A stretch of 64,000 nt of DNA from Streptococcus ilei (GCF_000479335.1 NC_022584.1:372001-436000); one strand, 5' to 3'; shown: positions 46,879 through 57,795, counted from the first letter of the stretch. Notes: generated from the sequence alone by a model not told the origin. Made by a program: numbers and translations.

Positions 46879-49332
46879 ATGAGTAATATTCAAATCATGT
46901 CCCTGGAGGACATCATGGGAGAGCGCTTTGGTCGTTACTCCAAATACATTATTCAAGAACGGGCTCTTCCTGATATTCGGGATGGCTTGAAACCTGTTCA
47001 ACGGCGGATTCTTTATTCTATGAATAAGGACGGGAATACCCATGATAAGGGCTACCGGAAATCTGCCAAGTCTGTCGGAAATATCATGGGGAATTTCCAC
47101 CCTCACGGGGATAGTTCCATCTATGATGCCATGGTCCGCATGTCTCAAGATTGGAAAAACCGTGAAATCCTTGTCGAAATGCACGGTAACAATGGTTCAA
47201 TGGACGGTGATCCACCGGCTGCCATGCGTTATACTGAAGCCCGTCTATCTGAAATTGCTGGTTATCTCCTTCAAGATATCGAAAAGAACACAGTTCCGTT
47301 TGCCTGGAACTTTGATGATACAGAAAAAGAGCCAACTGTTTTGCCTGCAGCCTTTCCAAACCTTTTGGTCAATGGGGCTACAGGGATTTCAGCTGGTTAC
47401 GCGACAGATATTCCGCCTCATAACCTTGCTGAAGTCATCGATGCTGTGGTCTACATGATCGACCATCCATCTGCTAAGGTAGATAAGCTCATGGAGTTTT
47501 TACCTGGGCCTGACTTTCCGACTGGTGCCATTATCCAAGGGCGGGATGAGATCAAGAAAGCCTATGAAACAGGTAAGGGACGGGTGGTTGTTCGCTCTAA
47601 GACAGAGATTGAGCAACTCAAAGGCGGCAAGCAACAAATTATCGTTACCGAGATTCCTTATGAGATCAACAAGGCTGTCTTGGTTAAGAAAATTGACGAT
47701 GTCCGTGTCAACAATAAGGTGGCCGGTATTGCCGAGGTTCGGGATGAGTCTGACCGGGATGGTCTTCGCATTGCCATTGAGTTGAAGAAAGATGCCAATG
47801 CAGACTTGATCTTGAACTACTTGTTTAAGTACACAGATTTGCAGGTTAACTACAACTTCAATATGGTGGCCATTGACAACTATACCCCACGTCAAGTGGG
47901 AATTGTGCCGATTTTGTCTAGCTACATTGCTCACCGTCGGGATATCATTGTCGCTCGCTCTCGCTTTGACAAGGAAAAGGCGGAACGACGCCTCCACATC
48001 GTAGAGGGCTTGATCCGCGTCATTTCTATCCTTGATGAAGTCATCGCTTTGATCCGTGCTTCTGATAACAAGGCAGATGCCAAGGAAAACCTCAAGATCA
48101 GCTACGATTTTACCGAAGAACAAGCAGAAGCCATTGTTACCTTGCAATTGTACCGCTTGACCAATACGGATATCGTAACCTTGGAAGAAGAGCATGCTAA
48201 CCTCAAGGAGCAAATTGCGACCTTGGCAGCCATCATTGGGGATGAACGGACCATGTTCAATCTCATGAAGAAGGAATTGCGTGAAGTTAAGAAACTCTTT
48301 GGCAATCCGCGTCGCAGTGAGTTGCAAGACACCGCTAAGACGATCGAGATTGATACTGCTAGTCTGATTGTCGAAGAGGAGACATTCGTCAGCGTGACCC
48401 GTGCTGGTTATATCAAACGAACCTCTCCTCGTTCTTTCAATGCATCTACAGTGGAAGAAGTCGGTAAGCGAGACGACGATGAATTGATTTTTGTAGAGCC
48501 TGCTAAGACTACCCAGCATCTCTTGCTCTTTACCAATTTAGGAAATGCCATTTATCGACCTGTTCATGAATTGGCAGATACCAAGTGGAAGGATATCGGA
48601 GAACACCTCAGTCAGACCTTGACCAATTTCGAGCAGGAAGAAGAAATTATTTTTGCAGAGATTGTGGATCAGTTTGAGGGCGTGACCTACTTCGCAGCTA
48701 CCCAACAAGGCCAAATCAAGCGTTTTGAACGCAAGGAATTGAGCCCATGGCGGACCTATCGTTCTAAATCAACTAAGTACGCTAAACTGAAGGACCAAGA
48801 GGACCGTATCGTAGCGGTTGCACCAGTGGTCCTCGAGGACATCATGATCATTACTAAGAATGGTTATGGCCTCCGATTCAATATTGAAGAGGTTCCAGTG
48901 GTAGGGGCCAAAGCAGCAGGTGTTAAAGCCATTAACCTCAAAGACGGGGATCAAGTTATGGCCGTCTTTAAGTCAACGACACCAAGCATGTATATCCTGA
49001 CCCAGCGAGGCAGCCTCAAACGAATGTCACAAGATGATATTCCTGTGACCAGCCGTGCCAAACGTGGCCTACAGGTCCTGCGTGAACTGAAGTCTAAACC
49101 ACACCGCGTCTTTAAGGCAGGTCCAGTCTTCACTGACCAGGGCGATTTTGATCTCTTTACTAGCCAAGAAGAAGTGGGAGAGCAAGATCAAATTCTTCAG
49201 ATTACCTCGACAACAGGTCAGGTGACAGAAGTGGATGTTACTCAACTCAGCTTGTCAGAACGAACTAGCAATGGTTCTTTTGTCAATGATCAAATTTCTG
49301 ATCAAGAAGTCTTTACTGCTAGAATTAAATAA
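46879..49332 (+). CDS. parC: DNA topoisomerase IV subunit A
   Basis: Breakage-reunion subunit, 817 aa from ATG 46879 (MSNIQIMSLEDIMGERFGRY). The start is confirmed by numbering: Ser79 and Asp83 fall in [12 protein letters not shown], the quinolone-resistance region, both in the susceptible state. The catalytic Tyr lies in AMRYTEARLSE. C-terminal beta-pinwheel repeats (GYIKRTSPRSF, GQIKRFERKEL) are present. Open frame extends upstream into the structured leader, which I do not count as coding. Confidence 0.96.
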   Translation: MSNIQIMSLEDIMGERFGRYSKYIIQERALPDIRDGLKPVQRRILYSMNKDGNTHDKGYRKSAKSVGNIMGNFHPHGDSSIYDAMVRMSQDWKNREILVEMHGNNGSMDGDPPAAMRYTEARLSEIAGYLLQDIEKNTVPFAWNFDDTEKEPTVLPAAFPNLLVNGATGISAGYATDIPPHNLAEVIDAVVYMIDHPSAKVDKLMEFLPGPDFPTGAIIQGRDEIKKAYETGKGRVVVRSKTEIEQLKGGKQQIIVTEIPYEINKAVLVKKIDDVRVNNKVAGIAEVRDESDRDGLRIAIELKKDANADLILNYLFKYTDLQVNYNFNMVAIDNYTPRQVGIVPILSSYIAHRRDIIVARSRFDKEKAERRLHIVEGLIRVISILDEVIALIRASDNKADAKENLKISYDFTEEQAEAIVTLQLYRLTNTDIVTLEEEHANLKEQIATLAAIIGDERTMFNLMKKELREVKKLFGNPRRSELQDTAKTIEIDTASLIVEEETFVSVTRAGYIKRTSPRSFNASTVEEVGKRDDDELIFVEPAKTTQHLLLFTNLGNAIYRPVHELADTKWKDIGEHLSQTLTNFEQEEEIIFAEIVDQFEGVTYFAATQQGQIKRFERKELSPWRTYRSKSTKYAKLKDQEDRIVAVAPVVLEDIMIITKNGYGLRFNIEEVPVVGAKAAGVKAINLKDGDQVMAVFKSTTPSMYILTQRGSLKRMSQDDIPVTSRAKRGLQVLRELKSKPHRVFKAGPVFTDQGDFDLFTSQEEVGEQDQILQITSTTGQVTEVDVTQLSLSERTSNGSFVNDQISDQEVFTARIK

Positions 49333-49337
49333 GATAA

Positions 49338-49366
49338 AAGTCAGCTCTTTTGTAGCTGGCTTTCTT
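49338..49366 (+). terminator. parC terminator
   Basis: GTCAGCT-CTTTTGT-AGCTGGC followed by TTTCTT; a moderate terminator. Confidence 0.65.
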
Positions 49367-49374
49367 GATTGATA

Positions 49375-49428
49375 AATTTTCAGAAAATTGCAAACTCCAC
49401 TTGAAATTCTCATGGAATGGTGTAAAAT
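49375..49428 (+). promoter_or_regulatory. CodY box and promoter of ilvE
   Basis: AATTTTCAGAAAATT at 49375-49389 is an exact match to the CodY consensus. The promoter follows: TTGAAA (49401-49406) and TAAAAT (49423-49428), 16-bp spacing. CodY binding here would block or hinder ilvE transcription when branched-chain amino acids are plentiful. Confidence 0.85.
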
Positions 49429-49504
49429 AGAGTACATGAATAAGTCATCTTCAAAGGTGGCTCTTGCTATTTAGCAAGTCTTGAATGGAAGAAGGAAAAT
49501 AAAT

Positions 49505-50530
49505 ATGACAGTATCACTTGATTGGGAAAATCTTGGATTTTCTTATATGAAATTACCCTATCGATACATTTCTTATTACCGAAATGGAGCCTGGGAGAAG
49601 GGAGAGTTATCTGAAGATTCCACTCTTCATATTTCAGAATCTTCTCCAAGTTTGCACTATGGACAGCAAGCCTTTGAAGGATTGAAGGCTTATCGGACAA
49701 AGGATGGCAGTATTCAATTATTCCGTCCGGATGAAAACGCTAAACGCTTACAACGGACGGCTGATCGTCTTTTGATGCCTCAAGTTCCAACGGATATGTT
49801 TGTGGAAGCTTGTAAAGCAGTAGTGCGTGCCAACGAAGAATATGTCCCACCGTATGGGACTGGTGGAACTCTCTATCTTCGCCCCTTGTTGATTGGGGTT
49901 GGAGATATTATCGGTGTGAAACCAGCAGAGGAATACATCTTTACCATCTTTGCTATGCCAGTAGGAAACTACTTCAAAGGTGGCTTGGTCCCAACCAACT
50001 TCCTGATTCAAGATGAGTACGACCGGGCAGCACCTCATGGGACAGGTGCAGCGAAAGTTGGTGGAAACTATGCCGCTAGCCTCCTACCTGGTAAATTAGC
50101 TAAGTCTCGGAACTTCTCTGATGTGATTTACTTGGATCCAGCGACCCACACCAAGATTGAAGAAGTAGGGTCAGCAAACTTCTTTGGAATTACAGCTGAT
50201 AATGAGTTTGTCACTCCACTGAGTCCTTCGATCTTGCCATCAATTACCAAATATTCCTTGCTCTACCTAGCTGAGCATCGTCTTGGTTTGACACCAATCG
50301 AAGGGGATGTGCCAATTGATCATCTCGACCGCTTTGTTGAAGCAGGTGCTTGTGGAACAGCAGCGGTCATTTCTCCAATTGGTGGAGTTCAACACGGAGA
50401 TGACTTCCATGTCTTCTATTCAGAAACAGAAGTAGGACCAATTACCCGGAAGCTTTATGATGAATTAACAGGCATCCAGTTTGGTGATATTGAAGCACCA
50501 GAAGGATGGATTTTCAAGGTAACTGAATAA
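49505..50530 (+). CDS. ilvE: Branched-chain-amino-acid aminotransferase
   Basis: PLP enzyme for the last step of Val, Leu and Ile synthesis. 341 aa from ATG 49505, with AGAAGGA upstream; an in-frame ATG at 49481 gives an unusual N-terminus. The PLP-lysine region GTGAAKVGGNYAAS, EVGSANFFGI and CGTAAVISPIGG are visible. Preceded by a perfect CodY box, and linked in function with the leu operon at 31-36 kb. Confidence 0.97.
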   Translation: MTVSLDWENLGFSYMKLPYRYISYYRNGAWEKGELSEDSTLHISESSPSLHYGQQAFEGLKAYRTKDGSIQLFRPDENAKRLQRTADRLLMPQVPTDMFVEACKAVVRANEEYVPPYGTGGTLYLRPLLIGVGDIIGVKPAEEYIFTIFAMPVGNYFKGGLVPTNFLIQDEYDRAAPHGTGAAKVGGNYAASLLPGKLAKSRNFSDVIYLDPATHTKIEEVGSANFFGITADNEFVTPLSPSILPSITKYSLLYLAEHRLGLTPIEGDVPIDHLDRFVEAGACGTAAVISPIGGVQHGDDFHVFYSETEVGPITRKLYDELTGIQFGDIEAPEGWIFKVTE

Positions 50531-50540
50531 ACCAAGTATG

Positions 50541-50727
50541 AGAGAGGCTGGGACAAAAGTCCTAGCCTCTCAATTGTCTTTTGATTGTCGAGCAAGACTC
50601 AGTGGTTGAGTGGGCTCTACTACGCTGATTCCATCAGCTTTTACAGCCCTTCTCAACTGTGCGGAGGTTGGACGACGAAATCGAATTCTAACGAATTACC
50701 TATTTCTGTCCCACTCTCTCTTTTTTT
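50541..50727 (+). repeat. 187-bp interspersed repeat with inverted ends, copy A
   Basis: Begins AGAGAGGCTGGGAC and ends GTCCCACTCTCT, so the ends are inverted repeats. The first 32 bp form a hairpin (GAGGCTGGGAC-AAAA-GTCCTAGCCTC) and the interior has GCAAGACTCAGTGGTTGAG. Copy B, nearly the reverse complement, lies at 58523-58700. Fills the 50531-50835 gap. No reading frame of note. Confidence 0.85.
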
Positions 50728-50835
50728 GCCAGAAGCAAATAGCTGCGAAATGAAATAATTTAATCATTAAACATTTTCGGCTTGCAAGCATGTGAAAAAT
50801 TTTGTAAAATAAAGGGGTTGAAATGAGGTGGAAGA

Positions 50836-51066
50836 ATGAGTAAGAAAGATAAAAAAATCGAAATTCAAATTGCAGATAGTAAAGTGCTTGTAGGTAAGGA
50901 AACCTTTGATGGCTACCAATTAACGATTGGAAAAAAGGCTATTGCTGAGATTGCTGATATGGGTGCTCAGTTTGCTCTTGTGAAAAACGGATCCGTAGAT
51001 AGTCTTTTTAAATCCCTTGAAAAAGCAGTGGAAAGTGCCATCGAAAATTATAATTTGAACAAATAA
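50836..51066 (+). CDS. DUF2969 family small protein
   Basis: 76 aa, soluble, basic N-terminus then KSLEKAVESAIENYNL helix. GAGGTGG upstream. The sequence matches DUF2969, a small Lactobacillales family of unknown function. Stands alone before the tRNA genes. Confidence 0.8.
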   Translation: MSKKDKKIEIQIADSKVLVGKETFDGYQLTIGKKAIAEIADMGAQFALVKNGSVDSLFKSLEKAVESAIENYNLNK

Positions 51067-51070
51067 GGGG

Positions 51071-51099
51071 TTGCATTTTCATTTAATCAATGGTATAAT
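51071..51099 (+). promoter_or_regulatory. Promoter of the tRNA-Tyr/tRNA-Gln unit
   Basis: TTGCAT (51071-51076) and TATAAT (51094-51099) with 17-bp spacing, starting transcription about 12 nt before tRNA-Tyr. Confidence 0.8.
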
Positions 51100-51118
51100 T
51101 GTGTCTGTTGATTTGCTT

Positions 51119-51199
51119 GGAGAGATAGCGAAGAGGCTAAACGCGGCGGACTGTAAATCCGCTCCTTCGGGTTCGGGGGTTCGAATCCCTCTCTCTCCA
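51119..51199 (+). tRNA. tRNA-Tyr (GTA)
   Basis: 81 nt. Acceptor GGAGAGA / TCTCTCC plus discriminator A, anticodon loop CTGTAAA, long class II variable arm (CTCCTTCGGGTTCGG region) and T loop TTCGAAT. CCA is not encoded. Confidence 0.96.
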
Positions 51200-51208
51200 T
51201 TTCACTTT

Positions 51209-51280
51209 TGGGGTATAGCCAAGCGGTAAGGCAAGGGACTTTGACTCCCTCATGCGTTGGTTCGAATCCAGCTACCCCAG
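51209..51280 (+). tRNA. tRNA-Gln (TTG)
   Basis: 72 nt. Acceptor TGGGGTA / TACCCCA with discriminator G, anticodon loop CTTTGAC, T loop TTCGAAT. 9 bp after tRNA-Tyr; co-transcribed. Confidence 0.96.
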
Positions 51281-51447
51281 TTCTAGGTAATATCAGATAA
51301 GGTGGTAAAATATCTACTCAGGTATTTTATTTCTTTATATGAAGAAGTCGTTGTAGATCATTTTGATTTCGTTGCGAGTGCTTGCTTAGGAAAAATAATT
51401 ATAAGTATGTCAAGTTTAGAAAACTTGATTGTTGGAGGATTTTTTAG

Positions 51448-52647
51448 ATGAATGAATTTGAAGATTTGCTAAACAGTGTTAGCCAAGTTGAGCCAGGTGA
51501 TGTTGTTACTGCTGAAGTTTTGACAGTTGACGCTACACAAGCTAACGTTGCAATCTCTGGAACTGGTGTCGAAGGTGTCTTGACTCTTCGCGAATTGACA
51601 AACGATCGTGATGCTGACATCAATGACTTGGTTAAACCAGGTGAAACACTTGAATTGCTTGTTCTTCGTCAAGTAGTTGGTAAAGATACTGATACAGTAA
51701 CTTACCTTGTATCTAAAAAACGTTTGGAAGCTCGCAAAGCATGGGACAAATTGGTCGGACGTGAAGAAGAAGTTGTTACTGTTAAAGGTACTCGCGCTGT
51801 TAAGGGCGGACTTTCAGTAGAATTTGAAGGACTTCGTGGATTTATTCCAGCTTCAATGCTTGATACTCGTTTTGTACGTAACACTGAACGTTTCGTAGGT
51901 CAAGAATTTGATGCTAAAATCAAAGAAGTTGACGCAAAAGAAAACCGCTTCATCCTTTCTCGTCGTGAAGTTGTTGAAGCTGCATCAGCTGCAGCTCGCG
52001 CTGAAGTATTCGGTAAATTGAACGTTGGTGATGTTGTAACTGGTAAAGTTGCTCGTATCACTAGCTTCGGTGCTTTCATCGACCTTGGTGGTGTTGATGG
52101 ATTGGTTCACTTGACTGAATTGTCACACGAACGCAACGTTTCACCTAAATCAGTCGTAACTGTTGGTGAAGAAATCGAAGTGAAAGTTCTTGACTTGAAC
52201 GAAGAAGAAGGTCGCGTATCACTTTCATTGAAAGCTACAACACCTGGACCATGGGATGGCGTAGAACAAAAATTGGCTGCTGGTGATGTCATCGAAGGTA
52301 CTGTTAAACGTTTGACTGACTTCGGTGCATTTGTTGAAGTATTGCCAGGTATCGATGGACTTGTTCACATTTCACAAATTTCACACAAACGTGTTGAAAA
52401 TCCAAAAGATGTGCTTAAAGTTGGACAAGAAGTAACTGTTAAAGTTCTTGAAGTAAATGCTGCTGATGAACGTGTATCACTTTCTATCAAAGCTCTTGAA
52501 GAACGTCCAGCTCAAGAAGAAGGCGAAAAACAAGAAAAACGTCAACAACGTCCACGTCGTCCAAAACAAGAAAAACGTGACTTTGAACTTCCAGAAACTC
52601 AAACTGGATTCTCAATGGCTGACTTGTTTGGTGACATTGAATTGTAA
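51448..52647 (+). CDS. rpsA: 30S ribosomal protein S1
   Basis: 399 aa, the shorter Firmicutes form with four S1 RNA-binding repeats (about 15-85, 105-175, 190-260 and 275-345; e.g. [21 protein letters not shown] and [20 protein letters not shown]). The tail is rich in Glu/Lys/Arg ([20 protein letters not shown]), then hydrophobic at the end. GGAGG precedes the ATG. Codon use is strongly biased as for ribosomal proteins. Strong terminator follows. Confidence 0.95.
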   Translation: MNEFEDLLNSVSQVEPGDVVTAEVLTVDATQANVAISGTGVEGVLTLRELTNDRDADINDLVKPGETLELLVLRQVVGKDTDTVTYLVSKKRLEARKAWDKLVGREEEVVTVKGTRAVKGGLSVEFEGLRGFIPASMLDTRFVRNTERFVGQEFDAKIKEVDAKENRFILSRREVVEAASAAARAEVFGKLNVGDVVTGKVARITSFGAFIDLGGVDGLVHLTELSHERNVSPKSVVTVGEEIEVKVLDLNEEEGRVSLSLKATTPGPWDGVEQKLAAGDVIEGTVKRLTDFGAFVEVLPGIDGLVHISQISHKRVENPKDVLKVGQEVTVKVLEVNAADERVSLSIKALEERPAQEEGEKQEKRQQRPRRPKQEKRDFELPETQTGFSMADLFGDIEL

Positions 52648-52654
52648 TCATACT

Positions 52655-52681
52655 AAAAAGCTTGCTTAGGCAAGCTTTTTT
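52655..52681 (+). terminator. rpsA terminator
   Basis: AAAAGCTTGC-TTAG-GCAAGCTTTTTT, a perfect stem with T run. Confidence 0.92.
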
Positions 52682-52723
52682 CACTTGTAAAATGATCGAT
52701 TTTTTGATATACTATCATAGTTG

Positions 52724-52795
52724 CCACCCTTAGTGTAATGGATATCACGTAAGATTCCGGTTCTTGAGATGGGAGTTCGATTCTCTCAGGGTGGA
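52724..52795 (+). tRNA. tRNA-Arg (CCG)
   Basis: 72 nt. Acceptor CCACCCT / AGGGTGG with discriminator A, anticodon stem TAAGA / TCTTG around TTCCGGT (anticodon CCG), T loop TTCGATT. CCA not encoded. Confidence 0.92.
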
Positions 52796-52803
52796 TGGCG
52801 ATA

Positions 52804-52828
52804 GGAGAGCTGAGAGGCTCTCTTTTTT
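52804..52828 (+). terminator. Terminator after tRNA-Arg
   Basis: GAGAGC-TGAGAG-GCTCTC followed by six T. A second hairpin with a TTCG loop (AGGAG...CTCCTTTTT, 52857-52885) follows. Confidence 0.85.
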
Positions 52829-52902
52829 GTTTCTAGGCAAGAAGGAATTTAAAAAGTAGGAGCAGGCCTTCGGGTCTCCTTTTTAATGTTTATAAGATAA
52901 AA

Positions 52903-52929
52903 AAACACCATGTCCTAGACATGGTGTTT
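52903..52929. terminator. ldh terminator
   Basis: Perfect AAACACCATGTC-CTA-GACATGGTGTTT. On the minus strand it is followed by a T run, so it ends ldh. Confidence 0.92.
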
Positions 52930-52939
52930 GATTATTTGC

Positions 52940-53944
<1,005 letters not shown>

Positions 53945-54076
53945 CTATTTTTTTGGGTTTCCCCATTCGCATTTATTCTACCACTTTTACTATTCTTTGT
54001 CACGGTTTTACGTTTAATTTGGACGATGTAAACGTTTTTACATTTGTGTTCCGAAGGAGAAAAAAAGTACTAAATG

Positions 54077-54085
54077 TGTTATAAT
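54077..54085 (+). promoter_or_regulatory. Extended -10 promoter of gyrA
   Basis: TGT-TATAAT (TATAAT at 54080-54085), no clear -35. Lies 37 bp before the gyrA start. Confidence 0.65.
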
Positions 54086-54121
54086 AGTATGGTGAATTAA
54101 TTAAAGAGAGGCATTGTTTTA

Positions 54122-56584
54122 ATGCAGGATAATAACTTAGTTGATGTTAATTTAACATCGGAAATGAAGACCAGTTTTATCGATTACGCTATGAGTGTTA
54201 TCGTGTCTCGGGCTCTTCCTGACGTACGAGATGGTTTGAAGCCAGTTCATCGTCGGATCTTATACGGAATGAATGAACTTGGGGTTACGCCAGATAAACC
54301 TCATAAGAAATCTGCCCGTATTACAGGGGATGTTATGGGTAAATATCACCCACACGGAGACTCATCAATCTATGAAGCTATGGTTCGTATGGCGCAATGG
54401 TGGAGTTATCGCTACATGCTTGTAGATGGGCATGGTAACTTTGGTTCTATGGATGGAGATGGCGCCGCTGCCCAACGGTATACGGAAGCTCGTATGAGCA
54501 AGATTGCTCTTGAAATGCTTCGAGATATCAACAAGAATACAGTTGATTTCACAGATAACTATGATGCCAGCGAACGGGAACCAAACGTCCTTCCAGCTCG
54601 CTTCCCTAACTTGTTAGTCAATGGGGCGACAGGGATTGCGGTAGGGATGGCGACAAATATCCCACCGCACAACCTCGGTGAGTCTATTGATGCTGTCAAG
54701 TTAATGATGGACAATCCTGATGTGACAACGCGTGAGTTGATGGAAGTGCTTCCTGGACCTGACTTTCCAACTGGAGCCTTGGTCATGGGCAAATCAGGTA
54801 TTCATAAGGCCTATGAAACAGGAAAGGGCTCGATTGTCTTGCGTTCTCGCACGGAGATTGAAGAGACCAAGACTGGTCGTGAACGCATTGTTGTGACAGA
54901 ATTTCCTTATATGGTCAACAAGACCAAAGTGCATGAACATATTGTACGTTTGGTCCAAGAGAAACGGATTGATGGCATTACTGCTGTTCGGGATGAATCA
55001 AACCGTGAAGGGGTTCGTTTCGTCATTGAAGTCCGTCGCGATGCTTCAGCTAATGTCATCTTAAACAATCTCTTCAAGATGACCCAAATGCAAACCAACT
55101 TTGGTTTCAACATGTTGGCCATCCAAAATGGTGTCCCTAAAATTCTCTCCCTTCGTGAGATTTTAGGATCATATATTGAGCACCAAAAAGAAGTAGTGAC
55201 TCGTCGGACCATCTTTGATAAAGAGAAGGCGGAAGCTCGTGCCCATATCTTGGAAGGACTCTTAATCGCTCTTGATCACATCGATGAAGTGATTAAAATC
55301 ATCCGGAATAGCCAGACAGATGCAGAAGCTCAAGCTGAATTGATGAGTAAGTTTAAGCTTTCTGAGCGTCAAAGCCAAGCTATCTTGGATATGCGTCTTC
55401 GTCGTTTGACTGGTTTGGAACGCGACAAGATCCAAAGCGAATACGATGACCTCATTGCTTTGATTGCTGATCTTGCAGACATTTTAGCTAAGCCTGAGCG
55501 TGTAGCTACAATCATCAAGGAAGAATTGGATGAAGTTAAACGTAAATTCGGCGATGCTCGTCGTACTGAGTTGATGGTCGGAGAAGTTCTTTCTCTTGAA
55601 GATGAGGACTTAATTGAAGAAACAGACGTTTTGATTACCTTGTCCAACAAAGGCTATATTAAACGCTTGGATCAAGCTGAATTTACCGCTCAGAAACGTG
55701 GGGGGCGTGGTGTTCAAGGTACAGGGGTCAAGGATGATGACTTTGTCCGTGAATTGGTTTCTACTAGCACCCATGATCGTTTGCTCTTCTTTACCAATAA
55801 GGGACGGGTATATCGTCTCAAAGGCTATGAAATCCCTGAATACGGCCGTACAGCCAAAGGACTTCCGATTGTTAACTTGCTGAAGTTAGATGATGGTGAA
55901 TCCATCCAGACAATTATTAACGTCGCTCAGGATCGTAGTGAAGACGCCTATCTCTTCTTTACAACGCGTTCTGGACTAGTTAAACGAACCAGTGTGGCCG
56001 AGTTTGCCAACATCCGTCAAAATGGCTTGAAAGCTCTTAACCTCAAAGATGAGGATGAGCTAATTAACGTCTTTCTTACTGATGGGAATGCTGACGTTAT
56101 CATTGGGACTAAATTTGGGTATTCTGTTCGTTTCAAAGAGTCTGTTGTTCGGAATATGGGACGTTCAGCAACTGGTGTCCGAGGTGTCAACCTTCGTCCA
56201 GGGGATCAAGTGGTCGGTGCAAGCGTGATTACAGATCAAGATGAAGTTTTGATTATCACTGAAAAGGGATATGGTAAACGCACGCGTGCTGATGAGTATC
56301 CAACTAAAGGACGTGGTGGTAAAGGGATTAAAACTGCGAATGTGGCTGAGAAAAATGGTCCTCTTGCCGGTCTCATGACTGTCAAAGGAGATGAGGATTT
56401 GATGATTATCACCAATACAGGCGTCATGATTCGTACAAGCGTAGCGAATATTTCTCAAACTGGACGTTCGACTATGGGTGTGAAAGTCATGCGTCTGGAT
56501 CAAGATGCCCAAATCGTAACCTTTACAACGGTTCAAGCTGACGAAAAAGATGAGTCAGAAACTGAAACGGAAAGTGAAGGGTAG
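54122..56584 (+). CDS. gyrA: DNA gyrase subunit A
   Basis: Breakage-reunion subunit of gyrase (negative supercoiling). 820 aa. Start fits numbering: Ser81 and Glu85 in [12 protein letters not shown], the quinolone-resistance positions, both susceptible type. Catalytic Tyr in [13 protein letters not shown]. The GyrA-box-like [10 protein letters not shown] in the C-terminal domain distinguishes it from ParC. Acidic tail. Eight bp before srtA. Confidence 0.97.
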   Translation: MQDNNLVDVNLTSEMKTSFIDYAMSVIVSRALPDVRDGLKPVHRRILYGMNELGVTPDKPHKKSARITGDVMGKYHPHGDSSIYEAMVRMAQWWSYRYMLVDGHGNFGSMDGDGAAAQRYTEARMSKIALEMLRDINKNTVDFTDNYDASEREPNVLPARFPNLLVNGATGIAVGMATNIPPHNLGESIDAVKLMMDNPDVTTRELMEVLPGPDFPTGALVMGKSGIHKAYETGKGSIVLRSRTEIEETKTGRERIVVTEFPYMVNKTKVHEHIVRLVQEKRIDGITAVRDESNREGVRFVIEVRRDASANVILNNLFKMTQMQTNFGFNMLAIQNGVPKILSLREILGSYIEHQKEVVTRRTIFDKEKAEARAHILEGLLIALDHIDEVIKIIRNSQTDAEAQAELMSKFKLSERQSQAILDMRLRRLTGLERDKIQSEYDDLIALIADLADILAKPERVATIIKEELDEVKRKFGDARRTELMVGEVLSLEDEDLIEETDVLITLSNKGYIKRLDQAEFTAQKRGGRGVQGTGVKDDDFVRELVSTSTHDRLLFFTNKGRVYRLKGYEIPEYGRTAKGLPIVNLLKLDDGESIQTIINVAQDRSEDAYLFFTTRSGLVKRTSVAEFANIRQNGLKALNLKDEDELINVFLTDGNADVIIGTKFGYSVRFKESVVRNMGRSATGVRGVNLRPGDQVVGASVITDQDEVLIITEKGYGKRTRADEYPTKGRGGKGIKTANVAEKNGPLAGLMTVKGDEDLMIITNTGVMIRTSVANISQTGRSTMGVKVMRLDQDAQIVTFTTVQADEKDESETETESEG

Positions 56585-56592
56585 GGTGAACA

Positions 56593-57339
56593 ATGGCTTC
56601 AAGAAGAAAAAAGAAGAAAACAAGCTTACGCAATCGCTTGATTAATATCTTTGCTACCTTGCTGATCCTTTTGTCTATCGCTCTGATTTTTAATGCTCCG
56701 ATTCGGAACATGATCATGGTTTGGCATACCAATCAGTACCAGGTCAACAAGGTATCGAAAAAGACCATCGATAAGAATAAAGAGGCTAAGACTAGCTTTG
56801 ACTTTAAAGAAGTCAAATCGCTGTCTACAGAATCTGTCATCAATGCCCAATGGCAGGCACAAAAGTTACCTGTTATTGGAGGAATTGCAATTCCAGAATT
56901 GAAGATGAACCTTCCGATTTTTAAAGGCTTAGATAATGTGGGGCTTTATTATGGGGCAGGTACCATGAAAGAGAACCAGGTTATGGGGCAAAGGAATTAC
57001 TCCTTGGCCAGTCACCATGTCTTTGGTTTGACTGGGGCAAATGAAATGCTCTTTTCCCCATTAGAACATGCCAAAGCTGGAATGAAAATCTATATCACTG
57101 ATAAGGAAAAGGTCTATACCTATGTCATCAATTCTGTTGAGACAGTAACGCCAGATCGGGTCGATGTCATTGCAGATCGAGAAGGGGTAAATGAAATTAC
57201 TTTGGTGACCTGTGAGGATGCCGCAGCAACTTATCGTACGATTGTAAAAGGTACTTTGGAAACTTCAGTAGATTACTCAAAAGCACCAAAAGATATCCTA
57301 GAAGCTTTCACAAAATCTTATAATCAAATGCAATTATAA
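56593..57339 (+). CDS. srtA: Class A sortase
   Basis: Membrane transpeptidase that anchors LPXTG surface proteins to the wall. 248 aa: basic N-terminus, one membrane helix (about 15-33), then the sortase barrel. Catalytic residues: His141 in LASHHVFG, Cys207 in LVTCEDAAA, Arg215 in YRTIVKG. Directly downstream of gyrA, a conserved streptococcal order. No LPXTG protein is encoded in the window. Confidence 0.96.
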   Translation: MASRRKKKKTSLRNRLINIFATLLILLSIALIFNAPIRNMIMVWHTNQYQVNKVSKKTIDKNKEAKTSFDFKEVKSLSTESVINAQWQAQKLPVIGGIAIPELKMNLPIFKGLDNVGLYYGAGTMKENQVMGQRNYSLASHHVFGLTGANEMLFSPLEHAKAGMKIYITDKEKVYTYVINSVETVTPDRVDVIADREGVNEITLVTCEDAAATYRTIVKGTLETSVDYSKAPKDILEAFTKSYNQMQL

Positions 57340-57346
57340 TCAACAA

Positions 57347-57372
57347 AAAAAGAGGTCCTTGACCTCTTTTTT
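57347..57372 (+). terminator. srtA terminator
   Basis: AAAAGAGGTC-CTT-GACCTCTTTT plus further T. Confidence 0.92.
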
Positions 57373-57492
57373 TCTGTTAATTTTCTGCCAATTTGTAAGA
57401 GGATAGTCATAAAATGTTACCTGACTGACATATTTTTGCATGCTTTCTATTTTATAATAGAAGAGTGATAGAAAGAAGCTTGGAGGAACCGA

Positions 57493-57771
57493 ATGCCTAC
57501 AGAAGATATCTATACTCTGCTAAGAAATTTCTACGGCTTACTGGTCAATGATTTTCCAAAAACGGGACTCATTACCAAGGGAATCTACGAAGTTGAACAG
57601 GTCTTTAAAACCATTGAAAACCTTCCTGATGATCAAGAACACTTAATTCGATACGAAATTCGTCAATTCCTAAGGACCTTGGAACAAGTGCAAGAAGGCT
57701 ATAGAATTAACTTCTCAAATGAAGAAACTCGAATCCTTGAAAACCTAAGAGAAGTAGTTTGTCCTATATAA
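57493..57771 (+). CDS. Small hypothetical protein
   Basis: 92 aa, predicted all-helical and acidic (IYEVEQVFKTIENLPDDQEHL). Not recognised as a named family. TTGGAGGA precedes the ATG and TATAAT at about 57451 could be its -10. Precedes radC with a hairpin between them. Confidence 0.7.
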   Translation: MPTEDIYTLLRNFYGLLVNDFPKTGLITKGIYEVEQVFKTIENLPDDQEHLIRYEIRQFLRTLEQVQEGYRINFSNEETRILENLREVVCPI

Positions 57772-57795
57772 ATTTTATACAGACTCATCCATTTT

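Noticed and set aside
47500..48519. 339-codon open frame on the minus strand inside parC
   Set aside because: Shadow of a conserved gene; composition follows the parC codons and no start signal or known domain is seen.
46879..49332. Fluoroquinolone-resistance mutations in parC or gyrA
   Set aside because: ParC Ser79/Asp83 and GyrA Ser81/Glu85 are all the susceptible residues.
49390..49504. T-box leader upstream of ilvE
   Set aside because: No TGG-type antiterminator bulge, no specifier loop and no terminator; the leader is too short.
51119..51280. Integrated element at the tRNA-Tyr/tRNA-Gln genes
   Set aside because: No integrase, no duplicated tRNA 3' end, and rpsA follows directly.
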